Made by a program: the position numbers and the translations under genes. From the NCBI RefSeq assembly GCF_037176765.1, contig NC_090034.1, positions 92,368,500 to 92,432,499 on the forward strand: a DNA stretch of 64,000 nt. The letters run 5' to 3'. Shown in pieces: positions 22,337 to 34,547 of this stretch. Source of the DNA: Anolis sagrei. Lineage: Eukaryota; Chordata; Lepidosauria; Squamata; Anolidae. The stretch's first letter is position 1; each line of letters starts with the position of its first letter. The notes below the pieces were generated by a model, which was given only the letters and a program-made list of their open reading frames with translations, had not been told where the DNA came from and ran no database searches.

Positions 22337-22556
22337 TTAAGTTACTCTTGAGTAGAAATTCAAATAATCTACTAGAGGGGAGGAGAATTCTAATGGTGGT
22401 TACTAAATAATTCAGGCTACATCTAGTATGCATCCCAGTGAGAGTCAACCCACTGAAGCCAGTGTTAATTAAATAGTTATGTCCACTCCCGTTAACACTA
22501 AGTAGGCTTTAGTCCAAGGGGTTGTGCTCCATTAGTTTGCTGACTTATGTAGGCAC

Positions 22557-23072
22557 TAGGCCTGGGTAACAACGGAAAAATTTGTTTCTAAAATCGATTT
22601 GTATTTGGGGTTTTTTTTTGTTTCGATATTTTAAATAATTACAAAATTTTCCTTTTAAAAAGTTCGATATTTACGAAATTTTGTAAATGGTAAAAAATTA
22701 ACGAATCGATTTCCGAAACAATAACCAATCGATTCGTTAATGGCGGACGCGACCGCAAAATACGCTAAAAAACCTCCAAAACCTTCTGAAGCTTCCCTCT
22801 CCCTCTGTTGTTGACTGTTGGTGTGATATTATAATTTTTTTTCACTAATTAAACCATAAAACTGGCCCAGACATGCGGAAATAATAACGAAACGACCCCA
22901 AAACAATACCGAAACGAATACAATATCGAAATACGAAGCATTTACAAAACGTTTTTGAAAATTCGTTTTTTTAAATAATTGCTCCAGAATGGTTCGTTAT
23001 CGTTTTGTAACTGAAAAAATTAACGAATTATTAACGAATTACAAATTAACGAAACGAAACCGCCCAGCCCTA
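22557..23072. mobile_element. Non-autonomous hAT element, copy 1
   Basis: A 516-base element with ends TAGGCCTGGG and CCCAGCCCTA, flanked by the exact 8-base duplication GTAGGCAC (22549-22556 and 23073-23080). The interior is rich in ACGAA and ATCGATT words on both strands, which may be transposase-binding repeats. A near-identical copy lies at 47828-48354. It is non-coding. Confidence 0.92.
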
Positions 23073-23234
23073 GTAGGCACTACTGTACTTTAGCTTATCC
23101 CTGTATTAGGAATTCACCCAAATTTAGATGAGAAAATGGCTCTCATATCATTGCTAGAAAAGATAATTTGTCTGTGGTGTGTGTGAGAGAGAGTGAATGC
23201 ATGCTGGGATTTTTAAAATATCAATTGACCATGC

Positions 23235-23660
23235 AATTATGTGCAGACTTGGTCAGTAGTAAGTTTTCTGTTCAGAGGGAGAATGTGCACGATTTCAAAG
23301 AAGAGAAGGCTGAGAAGAGGTATGATACCCATGTATAAATATGTGAAAGGAAGCCACAGGGAGGAGGGAGCAAGCTTGTTTTCCGCTTCCCTGGAGACTA
23401 GGATGCGAAACAATGGCTTCAAACTACAAGAAAGGAGATTCCATCTGAACATGAGGAAGAACTTCCTGATTGTGAGAGCTGTTTACCAGCGGAACTCTCT
23501 GCCCCGGAGTGTGGTAGAGGCTCCTTCTTTGGAAGCTTTTAAACAGAGGCTGGATGGCCAGCTGTCAGGGGTGATTTGAATGCAATATTCCTGCTTCTTG
23601 GCAGGGGGTTGGACTGGATGGCCCATGAGGTCTCTTCCAACTCTTTGATTCTATGAAACT
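23235..23660 (+). mobile_element. CR1 LINE 3' end
   Basis: An open frame of 112 codons (23241-23579) encodes the last part of the CR1 ORF2, with RGMIPMYKYVKGSHREEGAS, MRKNFLIVRAVYQRNSLPRS and VVEAPSLEAFKQRLDGQLSG. It is followed by the typical short 3' UTR GGACTGGATGGCCC...TCTTCCAACTCTTTGATTCTATG. It is 5'-truncated, in ETFB intron 2. Confidence 0.9.
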
Positions 23661-25100
23661 GAATGAGTTTTTTGACTGGGCAGATTTGGAAACTGCATCG
23701 CACATAACCAGATGTAGCACTCTTATTGGTATCCTCCATAGGATCCCCAAAAGTGTCATTGGTGGAAGGAGACACACAGAAGGTGAACTATTTTACATGC
23801 GTGTGACCGTATGCAAGAATGTATAATCTGCTCCAGCCTCACAAACTGATCCAAATATACTACCTCTATGCCTTTTCCCTCTCCCCTCAATCTCCACAGA
23901 CCTGGCTGTATTCTGTTTTCTATCAGATCCAGCTTTCTGACAGTTCCATAGTCACCATCTATTTTCTGCACTGCTGCTCCCGCTTCCTGGTGACCTTCAC
24001 TTGCTGGCTTATTTTGCCAATCCTTTTTTTGCAGCCCTCTCCTAGCAGCAGTCCACTGACAATCTTCATCCTCAGAAAAAAAAATAAAGAGAAGACAAAG
24101 ATCAGAGTTCCCTTCTTTCTCACTGCCAGTTTCTACCTCCGGCTGTAGAAGGAAGCCAAATGGGGCAGAGATATGTGTATTGCTGCTAACTCAGCAGCTG
24201 CCATACATCTTGTGTATGTGCACATGAAGTGTGCTAGTGCCTTGGCTGTGTTCCCAGTAGAGCAGGAATTCCTTTTCCCATAGAAGTGGTTACTGCCTGT
24301 TATTAACGAAGTTGAGAAAGCAGCATCTGTTTTAGTTTTATTACTTGTCTTGTATGGGGCTAGGTGAGCATTCAATATGAGTGACTTTCCAATCTATTGA
24401 CAAAGAAGTATATGAAGTAGGCTTGTAATTTATTTACCTGTGTGCCTCCCATCAATTGTTGCTCTATGATTCCAGGTTGCTTAAGAACAGAAATATTTCC
24501 TAAGCATCAGATTTTTTTTTTGGTTTGCAGTTGAATAAATAGATCTGAAATGAGATGGAGGAATTGGTCTAAATACAGCTAATACTGCAAATATACTGCT
24601 TTTCTGTCTGTGATACTCCACTGCAATTCCTAAGAGGAAAGAATTGGGGTTGGGTCCTGAGATTACATTCTTCACATTCCCTAAATAGTCTTTACTCCCC
24701 TCCTCTCTTTCAGCTTTCTGGTGAAACCTCTCCACAAACAATTTGACAGAATAAATTTGCCATAGCAACTCGCAGATATTGAATAGTCTTTAAGATGTTC
24801 TGAGGTATTAATATAAAACTTAAAGCATCCTGATATAGTGATGATGTGGTGAGATATATATTCATGTTCTTGTTTACGTGCAAAATGAACTAGGTTACTT
24901 TGGATAAGACATGAACTGTCACCTCATAAAATGTGGTTGCTCTATATGTGTTGGCTTGATAATTTTAGCCCAAGCATGCAATATGACAAATTGTAAAAAA
25001 GAAAATGACCCTCCTTTTACATATGAGGATTCGGAAACTGCCAGACAGATTGCCCAAGTACTGAGGTCTACTGAAGGGGACCCTATTTATGCTCCACCCA
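23661..25100. other. ETFB intron 2, no assigned feature
   Basis: Largely single-copy-looking intron DNA. No exon, SINE or strong palindrome is recognised. Confidence 0.4.
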
Positions 25101-25460
25101 TGGGATCACTAGGGTGTATGAGCATATGCCTTCCTTATGGTGACAGCCTTCTCAGTTGTGGCTCCCCGATTGTGGAGTGTCTCACAACCCCTTGGAGGCT
25201 CAGGTGCTGATAACAGTCGATATGTTCCAGTACTAGGCTTTTTATTAAATTGATTTGCTCTTAAATATGTATGCACATAGTTTTAAATTGCCTCATTCTG
25301 TTTAACCTGTTAAATTGGTTAATTTGTCTCCAGTCTGCGTAAATTATTTTAAGTAGTTTTAAACTGCTTAAATTGATTTTACTTGCATGTTGCCCCACGA
25401 TCCCATGATATATGACAGGATATAAATGATACAGGGCAGTGTATAAATATTTTAATTAAT
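25100..25460 (+). mobile_element. Degraded L2-like LINE 3' fragment
   Basis: Contains the nucleotide remains of the L2 region around 'CTCAGTTGTGGCTCCCCGAT' and a TATAAATGATACAGGG-like 3' end with AT-rich spacers. It is old and broken. Confidence 0.5.
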
Positions 25461-25802
25461 AATAATTGATGGTGACAAAGATACTGATAGAGGAGAGATG
25501 TCTGAGAAGCAGTACAGAATAAAGTTGGCCAAAATCCAACATGACAGCATTATTAAGATTTTTGGCTTCTCCTTCTGTAGCCCTATAAGACGAAAAATTG
25601 ATCTGGAGGATTCCTCCTCCCATGAGCAATTGTTAAGGATTTTCAAATGTGGGGACCATTGGGAGGGTATCCATCCCCATACTTTCACCTATGGAAACAG
25701 ATTTTGTGGGTGCAATGGTAGCATTGGACCATGATTTCTTTGTTTAAGCTTCTGTAGGTGTGGAAGAAAAAATGTTTCTTTCAACAATCATTGTTCCCTT
25801 AG

Positions 25803-25961
25803 GAGACAATCCGCACAGCTCTTGCAATGGGGGCCGACCGAGGGGTACATGTGGAGATTCCTGCAAAGGATTATGAGAGTCTTGGCCCCTTCCAGGTTTC
25901 AAAGATCTTAGCTGCGTTGGCCAAGAAGGAAAGTGTTAACCTTCTGCTGCTTGGCAAACAG
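25803..25961 (+). CDS. ETFB: ETFB exon 3
   Basis: Residues 75-127, 159 bases, phase 0-0, acceptor CCCTTAG, donor GTGAGC. It encodes [40 protein letters not shown] and [13 protein letters not shown]. The [14 protein letters not shown] segment is a family signature shared with human ETFB. Confidence 0.97.
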
Positions 25962-26957
25962 GTGAGCAAAACTGAAGGGTGTGTATGTGTGTGTGTGTCT
26001 TTTTGCATAGACACAACATTGCAGCATGGAGTGCAATTTATACTGTCAATGTTCATCTCTTTCTGAATCTGGGGCTTCATTGAAAGAGGAATTTGGAAGC
26101 CATTGAGTTTTCGGAGATGATTAAAGGCCAAAGGTGATATCTTGTTAAATTCTAATCTCAGCATTTTCCTTTTAATGGGTAGAATAATTATCAGTCTGGT
26201 CAGGGATAGTGATTGAGGTCACTCAGGATTGCAGTTGAGCTGAGTGGGTCATGTATAGATACTCTTGTTTCCAGTATGAGGAGGTTAGCATGGCAATAGA
26301 GGCAGGGAGTCCCTTACTCAGCAGAGGGATGCAGGGGATAGCTATGCCAAAGTCAAGAAAAGCAAAATCAAAGAGGTTTTAGGCTGAAGAGATTATAAGT
26401 CTGGTTTGCAAATAGCAATTTGCTCACAAAATACCCTGATGGAAGCTGATCCAAATAGTTTTTATTGAGGACACCAGACAGCCCTGCTAAGCTTGAAAGT
26501 CGTTGATAGAAGTAATAGCTAAACTTCAGATTATTATTTTCTGTCACCTCCACATCACCCATAGCTTTTGGATCTAAATGATGCATAATCCTGGCTTTTA
26601 TGGGCTGGTACTTGCTGAAAGGTTACTGTACTTATTCCATGTGCTGAAAACTTACCAAGTTTAGAACAAAGGGGTCAAGGGAGGCATTTTTTTTTATCAA
26701 CAAGAGACCAAACTCACATTCTCCTTTAGCGGACAGTGCACTTCCCTGATAATGTGTTCAGTATAACCAGCCCATTCTGTCCAACACCCTCCAGTTGCAG
26801 TTGTTGAAAAATCCAGTCTGCTTAGGCCAAACCTAGTAGGTGCAGAGTGGTAGGAATTGCTCACAGAGCATGCAATCCTGGCATGAATTTATTTGTGGGG
26901 AAAGAGTCCAGCTATGGAAACTGGAACATAATTGCACTTCCTTGTTCTTTTGTATGA

Positions 26958-27077
<120 letters not shown>

Positions 27078-27289
27078 TGAATGAGTAACAGAAAATTGTG
27101 GGTAGGGGTGAGAAAACTTCATTCCTCAAGTTTGATAGTGTATACGAGTACAGGGGACTTGTAGACTGAATGGTAGACAGATCTTGCATATGTTTTATTT
27201 GTGGTCTGTTTTATTGCAAGATGGTTAAGACTATCTGGAAGACCATATCCCTTCATATTACCCTCCATGGGCCCCGCGATCATCAGGAG

Positions 27290-27480
27290 AGGCCCATCTC
27301 TCTGTTCCACCACATGTGAGGGCCTTTTTGGTGGCTGCTGTTAGCCTCTGGTACATCTTTCCAGGGGAGGCTAGCATAATAATCTTTATCATCATCATCA
27401 TCTTTATTTATATCCTGTACCTATCTCCCCGAGGGGACTCAGGGCAGTTTCCAATAAAAGAATAGCAAACATTCAATGCT
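27290..27480. repeat. L2 LINE scraps of both orientations
   Basis: 27290-27375 resembles the L2 coding end. 27385-27450 is the complement of an L2 3' end with the CCCCGAGGGGACTCAGGGC motif and an (ATC)n run. AT-rich unassigned intron follows to about 28100. Confidence 0.55.
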
Positions 27481-28508
27481 GTAAGAAACCAGCAAAAACA
27501 AATAAACAACCCAACCAAATCCTAGAAATAAATCCACATATAACACAAAATTATAGCACATAATCAAAAATTAAATAATAACATAACTAATCAATTACTT
27601 CACACCTAATATTAAAATACAATCAAGCTAAATCTAAAAATACATTTTAAATTATTAAAATTTTATGCAGCATAGTTCCCTCCTTCTGTCTGCAAATAAA
27701 ACCCTTTTTCTTTTGACAGGCTTTTAATACAGAATATTTTCCAAGGAATGGGTTAAGGGACGTGTATTTTTTTAAAAAAAATACTTTGCATCTTTTTATT
27801 TGCATTTTGGTCTTTTTAGTGTATATCTAAACTGTTTTGTGCTGTGATTAGTTTAATTCTACAGTAATGTTTATTTTCATACATGTAACTGGTTTTTTTT
27901 ATTTATTGTAAGACAGTTTTGGGAGAAAGGCAGGAAATACAGAATTAAATAGTATAATTCTTCATTCAGTGTGAAGTACTGTTATTCTATTGGCTTTAAA
28001 GTTGTGTTATTTTTAGTGTATTTTTGGCATGATCTACCTGATAGAAGTAAACTGTTCTGCCTTATTTTAGAGGACTCCTTTGGTCTAACTGTCATAGGGT
28101 ATAACATAACATGAACCGTCTGTTTTGTTTGGTTCTATCAGATTTTTTTCCTGTTTTGGTCACCAGTTAATAACCTAATTAACGTGCAGATGAAATTCTG
28201 GAGTGGCTGGGTGGGAAATGACCCATTGAAATCTTATTAACCCAAAGTCGCCAAGCTAATAGAGAGATGGAGCACACACTCCTGGCTGCTTGACAATAGT
28301 TCCAGGAGTATGTGAAATGCACAGTTTTCAAGTGATTCAGTGGCAAGCTGCCTGTTCCCTGAGGTCACATGTCACCTTGGCTCCACTGTTGCAGTTGCCA
28401 CGCTTCCCCATAATGGAGATGAATGGCATGCCGCTGTTTTGGTACTGTTGTGACTACATTAAACAGACAGGATAGGCTAGTCATGAGGTCACCTGGTTCC
28501 TAAATAAA

Positions 28509-28946
28509 AGCAATCCCCAAGTTACAAACATATGACTTACAAAGTATTCATAGTTAAGAACTGTTGAGACATCAGGAAGTGAGAGAAATCTGCCTCTATG
28601 AAGGGGAATTCACATCTGGAAGAGTTATCATGTGAAAAAAATGTGTCTCCATTGAAGCTTTATCACCACTCCTTATTTGCACAAGAAGCCAATTTTTTCA
28701 AAATCCAATTATCACAGGGACAGAAAGTGAGGTGAAATCTTTTGAGCAGGACCACAAAGAGCAAAACAAAGACCACAGGGCTGTTCACCCTTCCCTATGC
28801 TACCCAAGCCAAACTATACATCTATTTGGTTCGAGTTACACTTGAAAATATTCTGGCTTACATACCTGCTCTGATTTACATACACATTTAGCTTAAGAGC
28901 AAACCTACAGAATCTGCCTTGTTCATAACTTGGGGACTGCCTGTAT
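28509..28946. mobile_element. Mariner/Tigger-type MITE
   Basis: Inverted ends ATCCCCAAGTTACAAAC and GTTCATAACTTGGGGACTGCC with an AT-rich non-coding interior. In ETFB intron 4. Confidence 0.65.
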
Positions 28947-29224
28947 GTCAGATTTTCTACCAGTTTCACATCAAATGTGACATTTATGCAGTGAGATCTG
29001 TCAGTAGTCATTTCATTATCCAAGAGCAAAAGGCAGGGTATCACACTTCATAATCCCATCTCCTGAAGTGTAAATTAACTCCAGCTGTTTCAAATCTGCC
29101 AGTGAATTTTGAAATGTGTGTTCAGCATATCTGTTTACAAAATTTTAGTTTGCAGTATTTTTATTCATATATGTAATGTTTGTCCTACTCTGAACTTAGC
29201 AGCTTTTTTCTCCCTTTTGCACAG

Positions 29225-29383
29225 GGGACATTTGCCTCTGAAGTAACGGTGGATGGGGACTGGCTGAAGGTCGAGCGTGAAATTGATGGGGGGCTGGAAA
29301 CGGTGCGCCTGAAGCTGCCTGTGGTGGTGACTGCTGACCTACGACTCAATGAGCCACGCTATGCCACCTTACCCAATATCATG
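29225..29383 (+). CDS. ETFB: ETFB exon 5
   Basis: Residues 149-201, 159 bases, phase 0-0, acceptor TTGCACAG, donor GTATGC. The segment [20 protein letters not shown] matches the published ETF beta signature pattern. It ends in RYATLPNIM, the recognition loop that docks on acyl-CoA dehydrogenases; Leu197 here corresponds to human Leu195. Confidence 0.97.
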
Positions 29384-29612
29384 GTATGCCCTGACCCAGC
29401 CTTCGACAACACAATGAAAGGACACAGTTAGTCATGGTGGCAGTAAAGCACTCCTCTGAGCTAGAAGTATAGGTTTCTCGCAACAGAAAAATTTGCGCAG
29501 AAGCCTTGAATTATCAAGCTGATTTTTTTTTTTAGCAAGGATTGATGATAAACCTGGTTCTAACAGTTTTTTCATGTCTGTCCTGTTTTTCTCCTTGCCC
29601 TTTCCCTCCCAG

Positions 29613-29783
29613 AAAGCTAAAAAGAAGAAGATTGAAGTGGTCAAACCATCAGATCTTGGTGTGGACCTTACGTCACGAGTGAAAACTCTAAATGTGGAGG
29701 ACCCTCCACAGCGCAGTGCTGGAGTCAAGGTGGAGACAGTGGATGATCTTGTTGCAAAACTCAAAGAGAGTGGGCGAATATGA
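29613..29783 (+). CDS. ETFB: ETFB exon 6, terminal coding exon
   Basis: Residues 202-257 and stop TGA (29781-29783). The acceptor follows CTTTCCCTCCCAG. It starts [20 protein letters not shown], so the lysines known to be trimethylated by ETFBKMT in mammals (human Lys200 and Lys203) are kept as Lys202 and Lys205. It ends [20 protein letters not shown] plus I. A GTAAGG donor at 29801, 17 bases after the stop, suggests that splicing continues to a 3' UTR exon at 31918. Confidence 0.97.
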   Translation, partial: KAKKKKIEVVKPSDLGVDLTSRVKTLNVEDPPQRSAGVKVETVDDLVAKLKESGRI

Positions 29784-29856
29784 GCTCTCATGACATTTTG
29801 GTAAGGAGGACATGTGTGTTAAGTCTGTCATATTATGTAGTCTTTACTGCTTTAAT

Positions 29857-29862
29857 AATAAA
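29857..29862 (+). terminator. ETFB: Possible proximal poly(A) signal of ETFB
   Basis: AATAAA 74 bases after the stop codon. It would be used only if the donor at 29801 is not spliced. The downstream GT-rich element is weak. Confidence 0.5.
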
Positions 29863-30125
29863 TTCCGTGAGATGCTAAATGATGAAAGGTGTGAAAGATA
29901 AGCAAATGTACATACATGTAGCTTTGTAGGTGTTCTCTTCATACTCCATGGAATTTGTAAAGGACTGCAGAGCACATTATTTTCCCATGTACTTTGTAGA
30001 TTTCACTGGGCAAAGTCTTCTGGCATGTTGTGCTTTAAGGTGGAAAATTCTGTCTCTTGCTCCAACCTCTGAACCCATTTTAGAAATTTATTATGATCTA
30101 GTTTAAAGTCAAGATAGGTCTAGGG

Positions 30126-30281
30126 CAGGGGTCAGGAACCTTCGGCCCTCCAGGTGTGGTGGACTTCAACTCCCACAATTCCTTGAGGCTCGGCATTCGC
30201 CCCAAAGGCTTACCTTGGCCTCAAGGAATTGTGGGAGTTGAAGTCCACCACACCTGGAGGGCCGAAGGTTCCCCATGCCTG
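30126..30281. mobile_element. Foldback hAT MITE
   Basis: A 156-base element flanked by the exact 8-base duplication GTCTAGGG (30118-30125 and 30282-30289). The two arms are almost perfect inverted repeats over more than 50 bases, with a loop of about 30 bases. If ETFB is spliced to 31918 this lies in its last intron and would form a very stable RNA hairpin. Confidence 0.92.
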
Positions 30282-30304
30282 GTCTAGGGCTTTACAAACA
30301 GAGG

Positions 30305-30510
30305 TAGAAACGGCCCTCCATATCCACAGATTCTCCCATTCTTAACTTGAAAATATCTTTTAAAAATCTGAAAAGCAAACCTTGATTTTGCTATTTTATA
30401 TAAACAACAATTGTATATTTGGGACATGAGCATCCATGGATTTTTGTTTCCATGAAAAGGAGTCCTTGAACCAAACCACAGCGGATATCAAGAGACCATT
30501 GTAGATGCTT
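30305..30510. mobile_element. Tigger-like MITE, degraded
   Basis: Starts GGCCCTCCATATCCACAGATTC and ends with a rough complement (GCGGATATCAAGAGACCATTG), as in Tigger MITEs. The interior is non-coding. Confidence 0.55.
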
Positions 30511-30774
30511 GTTCTCAAAACAGACAGTTCTTTTATGTTATTTTAAGAAATATCTCTTGATTTACATTCCTAGCTGCCTTGTACAAAAAGTCATCATAAA
30601 ATAACAATCCCCCATTTTAACCCATTCTTTCCTGAAAAAAGCTTCCTGTTATGAGGTGGCTAATATTATCATAGGAAAAAGTATCTGTAGAACATACTTG
30701 TACAAGAGCTTAGTTAATACTTTTACAAGAGCCTAATTAATAAAGACCCCAAATTAATAAGAACATCAGCCCTG

Positions 30775-31260
30775 GCGGAACATCCATGTTTTTAGTTCTT
30801 TACAGAAAGTAGATAGGGTGGGCGCCAATCTGATCTCCCTGGGGAGAGAGTTCCAGAGCTGGGGGGGGGGCACCACTGAGAAGGCCCTCTCCCTTGTCCC
30901 CACCAGCCGTGCTTGTGATGGGGGCGGGAGCAAGAGAAGAGCCTCCCAGAAGATCTTAAGAGCCCATACAGGTTCATAGGGGAAGATGCATTCACGAAGA
31001 TAGGCAGGACCCGAACCGTTTAGGGCTTTGTAGGTAATTACCTGCACCTTGAATTGGGACGGAAGCTTATCAGCAGCAAATAGAGCTGTTTTAACAGGTG
31101 GGTTGACCACTTCCTGTAATTCGCTCCAGTTAACAGTCTGGCCGCTGACCTTTGTACCAACTGCAGTTTCTGGGCTGTCTTCAAAGGCAGCCCCACGTAG
31201 AGTGCATTACAGTAATCCAATCTGGAGGTAACTAAGGCATGGACCACCATGGCCAACAAA
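30775..31260 (-). mobile_element. L2-type LINE fragment
   Basis: The minus strand encodes [40 protein letters not shown] and, further on, LWNSLPREIRLAPTLSTFCK. The ORF is interrupted between these parts. Confidence 0.9.
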
Positions 31261-31917
31261 CATGTAATGACATAATGGCTGCCTTTCTTACAAGGGACAA
31301 ATTATTCATGCATAGATGAGTGAATATGTTGAACTACAGCTTGTGTGTGTGTGCGTGTCTGTCTGTAGTATTCAGACGGAATGAATATATAGTAGTACGT
31401 CTATGTGTAGAGCAAAAAAGCATGACTGCTTCACTGCTCATGTTGAAAGAATACCCGAAAATAGAAATACATTTCATCTTGTCAGCTGTGTTTGGCTACT
31501 GACAAAAAATTTGAAGGTTGTGAAATTGGTTGGTATGTGCAAGCATCATTTCTAGAAGACTATACTTTTTTTCTTAGTTTACTATTGTTAGAAATATTCT
31601 TTAGCAGTTTGCTGTGCAATTATAACATCATGTTTCTAGCCTGTTTCAAATGTATTTAAGATGGTTTGAAAAATACAGTGTCTGAACCAAACCAGAATGT
31701 TATTAGCGGTAATAACCCTGAACTGGGACTGAACTCAACATTTTACTAATCCAACTCCCAAATGTATAGCATTCCTTTTTATTATAAAATACCTATAATC
31801 ATGGGCTTACCTTCTAGTGTCCTTGTGAATTATGACAGTAGAACCTATACCTGGCATTCCTCTGCCAGGTGCTATTCGTATAAGAGGCATAAAAGACCCA
31901 TTCTTTTTATCTTTCAG

Positions 31918-32140
31918 CCTTCCTTGGAGCTGCTGCTGGTCTGCTGCTGTTGAGGGAGCTTTGGCCTCACGAGGCCCATCTTCCTGCCTCTTGGAGAACT
32001 AACTGATCAGTCCTCCTGGGATCGTAACCATGCTGCCTTCCAGCCCAGCTGCCCGCCAAAGACAGCTGAATGAGAATTTAATTCTATTTTCTGTACTAAT
32101 GATGGGTCGGTTTGCAATAAATGTCGTGTGATCTTTGGAG
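31918..32140 (+). other. ETFB: Candidate 3' UTR exon of ETFB
   Basis: The acceptor at 31916-31917 is preceded by a strong polypyrimidine tract (TTCTTTTTATCTTTCAG). The exon is CG-richer than its surroundings, repeat-free, and ends with AATAAA at 32116-32121 followed by a GT-rich element (TGTCGTGTG). The matching donor is at 29801. All three frames close quickly; one gives a short hydrophobic run FLGAAAGLLLLREL, so a terminal coding exon of another transcript cannot be excluded. Confidence 0.6.
32116..32121 (+). terminator. ETFB: Poly(A) signal, probable distal ETFB site
   Basis: AATAAA with a GT-rich stretch immediately downstream. It is the strongest poly(A) site in the ETFB region. Confidence 0.65.
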
Positions 32141-32420
32141 GTGCTTCGAGCAAGTGTCATGTTGCTGCTGTTTCTTTGCATTCCCAATTAATTGCTTCAC
32201 TCCTCCTGCGGTAAATGATTTGCCCTGGGCATCCCGAGTGGTATATTTTGCTTTAATGGGCCGTGCGTCTTGAACAGCTCATCTCCTTTTGCAAATCATA
32301 GTTGGAGGCTACCTTTTCTCTGTTAAATTGCTTCAGGAGTCATAGGCAATGTACATTTAGGCCCAATATGAGGTTCTTGTTGGGCATTCACAGGGGGAGC
32401 TGATGTGGGGCTCTGTTTCC
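32141..32420. promoter_or_regulatory. Low-repeat island, candidate conserved non-coding element
   Basis: Repeat-free sequence with clustered homeobox- and POU-type words: TTTGCATTCCCAATTAATTG near 32175-32194, AAATGATTTGC near 32214, TTTGCAAAT near 32288. No ORF. Inference only. Confidence 0.35.
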
Positions 32421-32739
32421 CTCTCTGTCAACACTTCTGTAAAGAAATATGTATTAAAGAATATTCTGCGAGCTGCCTTCTATTGCTTGCTGCCAGCAGT
32501 TCAGGCATATGAAGGAGGAGGTCACAATCTGAAAGTTTATGCTATATTAAAAGTGGTCTCAGAGGTGCTACTGTACACGGTCCTTAAATAATCATAACTG
32601 GAGAATGGCATAGTTTTCCTAATATTTAATTACTAGCTATTACCATGATAAAGGCATAGTTCACACAGCCAGCAGGTGAGGTAAGAGGTGGTAAAACTCA
32701 AATTTGATGGTACCACTATGGATTAAACGTATCCTGTTC

Positions 32740-33382
32740 CCCCAAAAGTAAGACCTAACTAGAAAATAAGCCCTAGAATGATTTTTGAGGATGCTCATAA
32801 TATAAGCCCTACCCCTATAATAAGCCCCAGTTAAGATCATCATCCAGACTGATGCATTTACTGGTAGTATATCTGTTGCAACACACGATGGACATCTTGA
32901 ATCATAATATTAAAAATAATCCTGGAGTGGGGTGAGCTTACATCTGTCAGCTCCAGCTTCCATATGGGGACATGAGAGAAGCCTTCCACAGGATGGTAAA
33001 ACATCCGTCCATCCCCTTGGCGACGTCCTTGCAGACCAAATTCTCTCACATCAGAAGTGACTTAAAGTTTCTCAAGTCACTCCTGACAAAAACATACATA
33101 TAAATAAATATTATTGACATTAATACTTAATTATAATTTATATTATTTATTTTAAATATTTGTAAATACCCAAGTAGGTTACTTTGGACAATAGGTAAAT
33201 GCCTATGTAAGCAGATGAACTTGAGACTTATTCCCTAATGAGCAATTGAAGTTCAGACAATGCTTGAATAATATGTGCACTTGATCCATGAAAAAAAATT
33301 GACATCCTTTGAAAATAAGCCTTAATGCATCTTTTGGAGCAAAAATTAATATAAGATCTTGTCTTATTTTTGGGAAAATACG
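32740..33382. mobile_element. Mariner-like MITE with a SINE piece inside
   Basis: Ends CCCCCAAAAGTAAGACCTA and GTCTTATTTTTGGGAAAATACG are inverted repeats. The interior is interrupted by about 32905-33095, which matches the body of the SINE at 43343-43615. Confidence 0.6.
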
Positions 33383-33515
33383 TCTTTTCCACGATGGAGG
33401 TGGAATTCTGTGCTAGCAAATATGGGTAAGTTGGAAAAGGAACCAGGCTAGAACTGTTTTCCCTGAATCTAATTTTCTGTGAGGGGAATTGTATGGCAAG
33501 ATCATTCATAATGTA

Positions 33516-33735
33516 CAGTAGAGTCTTGCTTATCCAACCTTAGCTCACCCAACATTCTGTATTATCCAACACAGTCTGCATCCCGTCTGGATCCACAGCT
33601 GTTTCAATACATTGCAATGTTTTTGTGCTTAATTTTCAAAATCGTAATTTAATTTGACGTTTAATAGGCTTTTCCTTAATCCCTCATTATCCAACATTTT
33701 TGCTTATCCGAGATTCTGTCGGCCCAAGACTACTG
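33516..33735. mobile_element. Tigger/pogo-like MITE
   Basis: Same family as 18104-18423: CAGTAGAGTCTTGCTTATCC at the left, an inverted CTACTG end at the right, TA on both sides. Confidence 0.8.
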
Positions 33736-34530
33736 TACTATGAACATGTTAGGAAAGCTGACGTGATACAGGGGTGGGCAAAAAGCCACTCAGTCTGTGG
33801 CCTCCAGCTCCTGCTGCCCTGTAAAAAAAAATGGTCCAACACATCTTTAGCTGGGATTTCCACCATGTCTGGGGGGTCTTCATACACCACACTTGTAGGG
33901 TTAGAAAATGCAAACAAAATATTTTGCAGACCATGTTTTGAGGCCCATGAGTCAATATCTGCCCAAAAGGGATCTTTAAAAAAAATGGACTTCCAGGGAC
34001 TGTCTTATGTTTATGTTTTTGTTTTTTTTAATGACCCAGTAAGACCCTCAAATATGCTGAGAATGTACCTTTTATCCCCTAAATAAAACTGAAATAAGAG
34101 AATGCACCAAAAAGTATAGACTTAGTACAAAAGAGACGAATCTTAAATTCCTGAGTATACTAAAGCTATCAAATATTGGAAGAATTAGGGAAGGCAAACT
34201 CTTGCAGTACAGGATTTATGGGCATTTTCTTTCCACACATTGCTTGCCTCTTTCGTATTCTTGCTTGGAGATCCACATCTACTGGAAGGTTGTTTGCTAT
34301 CAGCTTCAGTCACATGCTTGGAGGGGTTTTTTGGGAGAGTTCTCTATTCAGTCTCTGTAAAACTCTGCAGTAGCGTATTGCCTCCTGCTACAATCGAGAT
34401 AAAAGGGAGCAATTTTATTTTGGGTGGGAGTGGGTTATAGCTCACCAAGTTCTGCAAGGCTAATTCAGTGTCCTAGACTTGTTCCCCTTTCCCAATATAG
34501 AATCAGCACTTAAACCAATTGTTTGCTTCC
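33736..34530. other. Intergenic, nothing recognised
   Basis: No exon, repeat or palindrome that I can assign. Only short open frames without family features. Confidence 0.4.
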
Positions 34531-34547
34531 AAGATATTGGGATAAAC

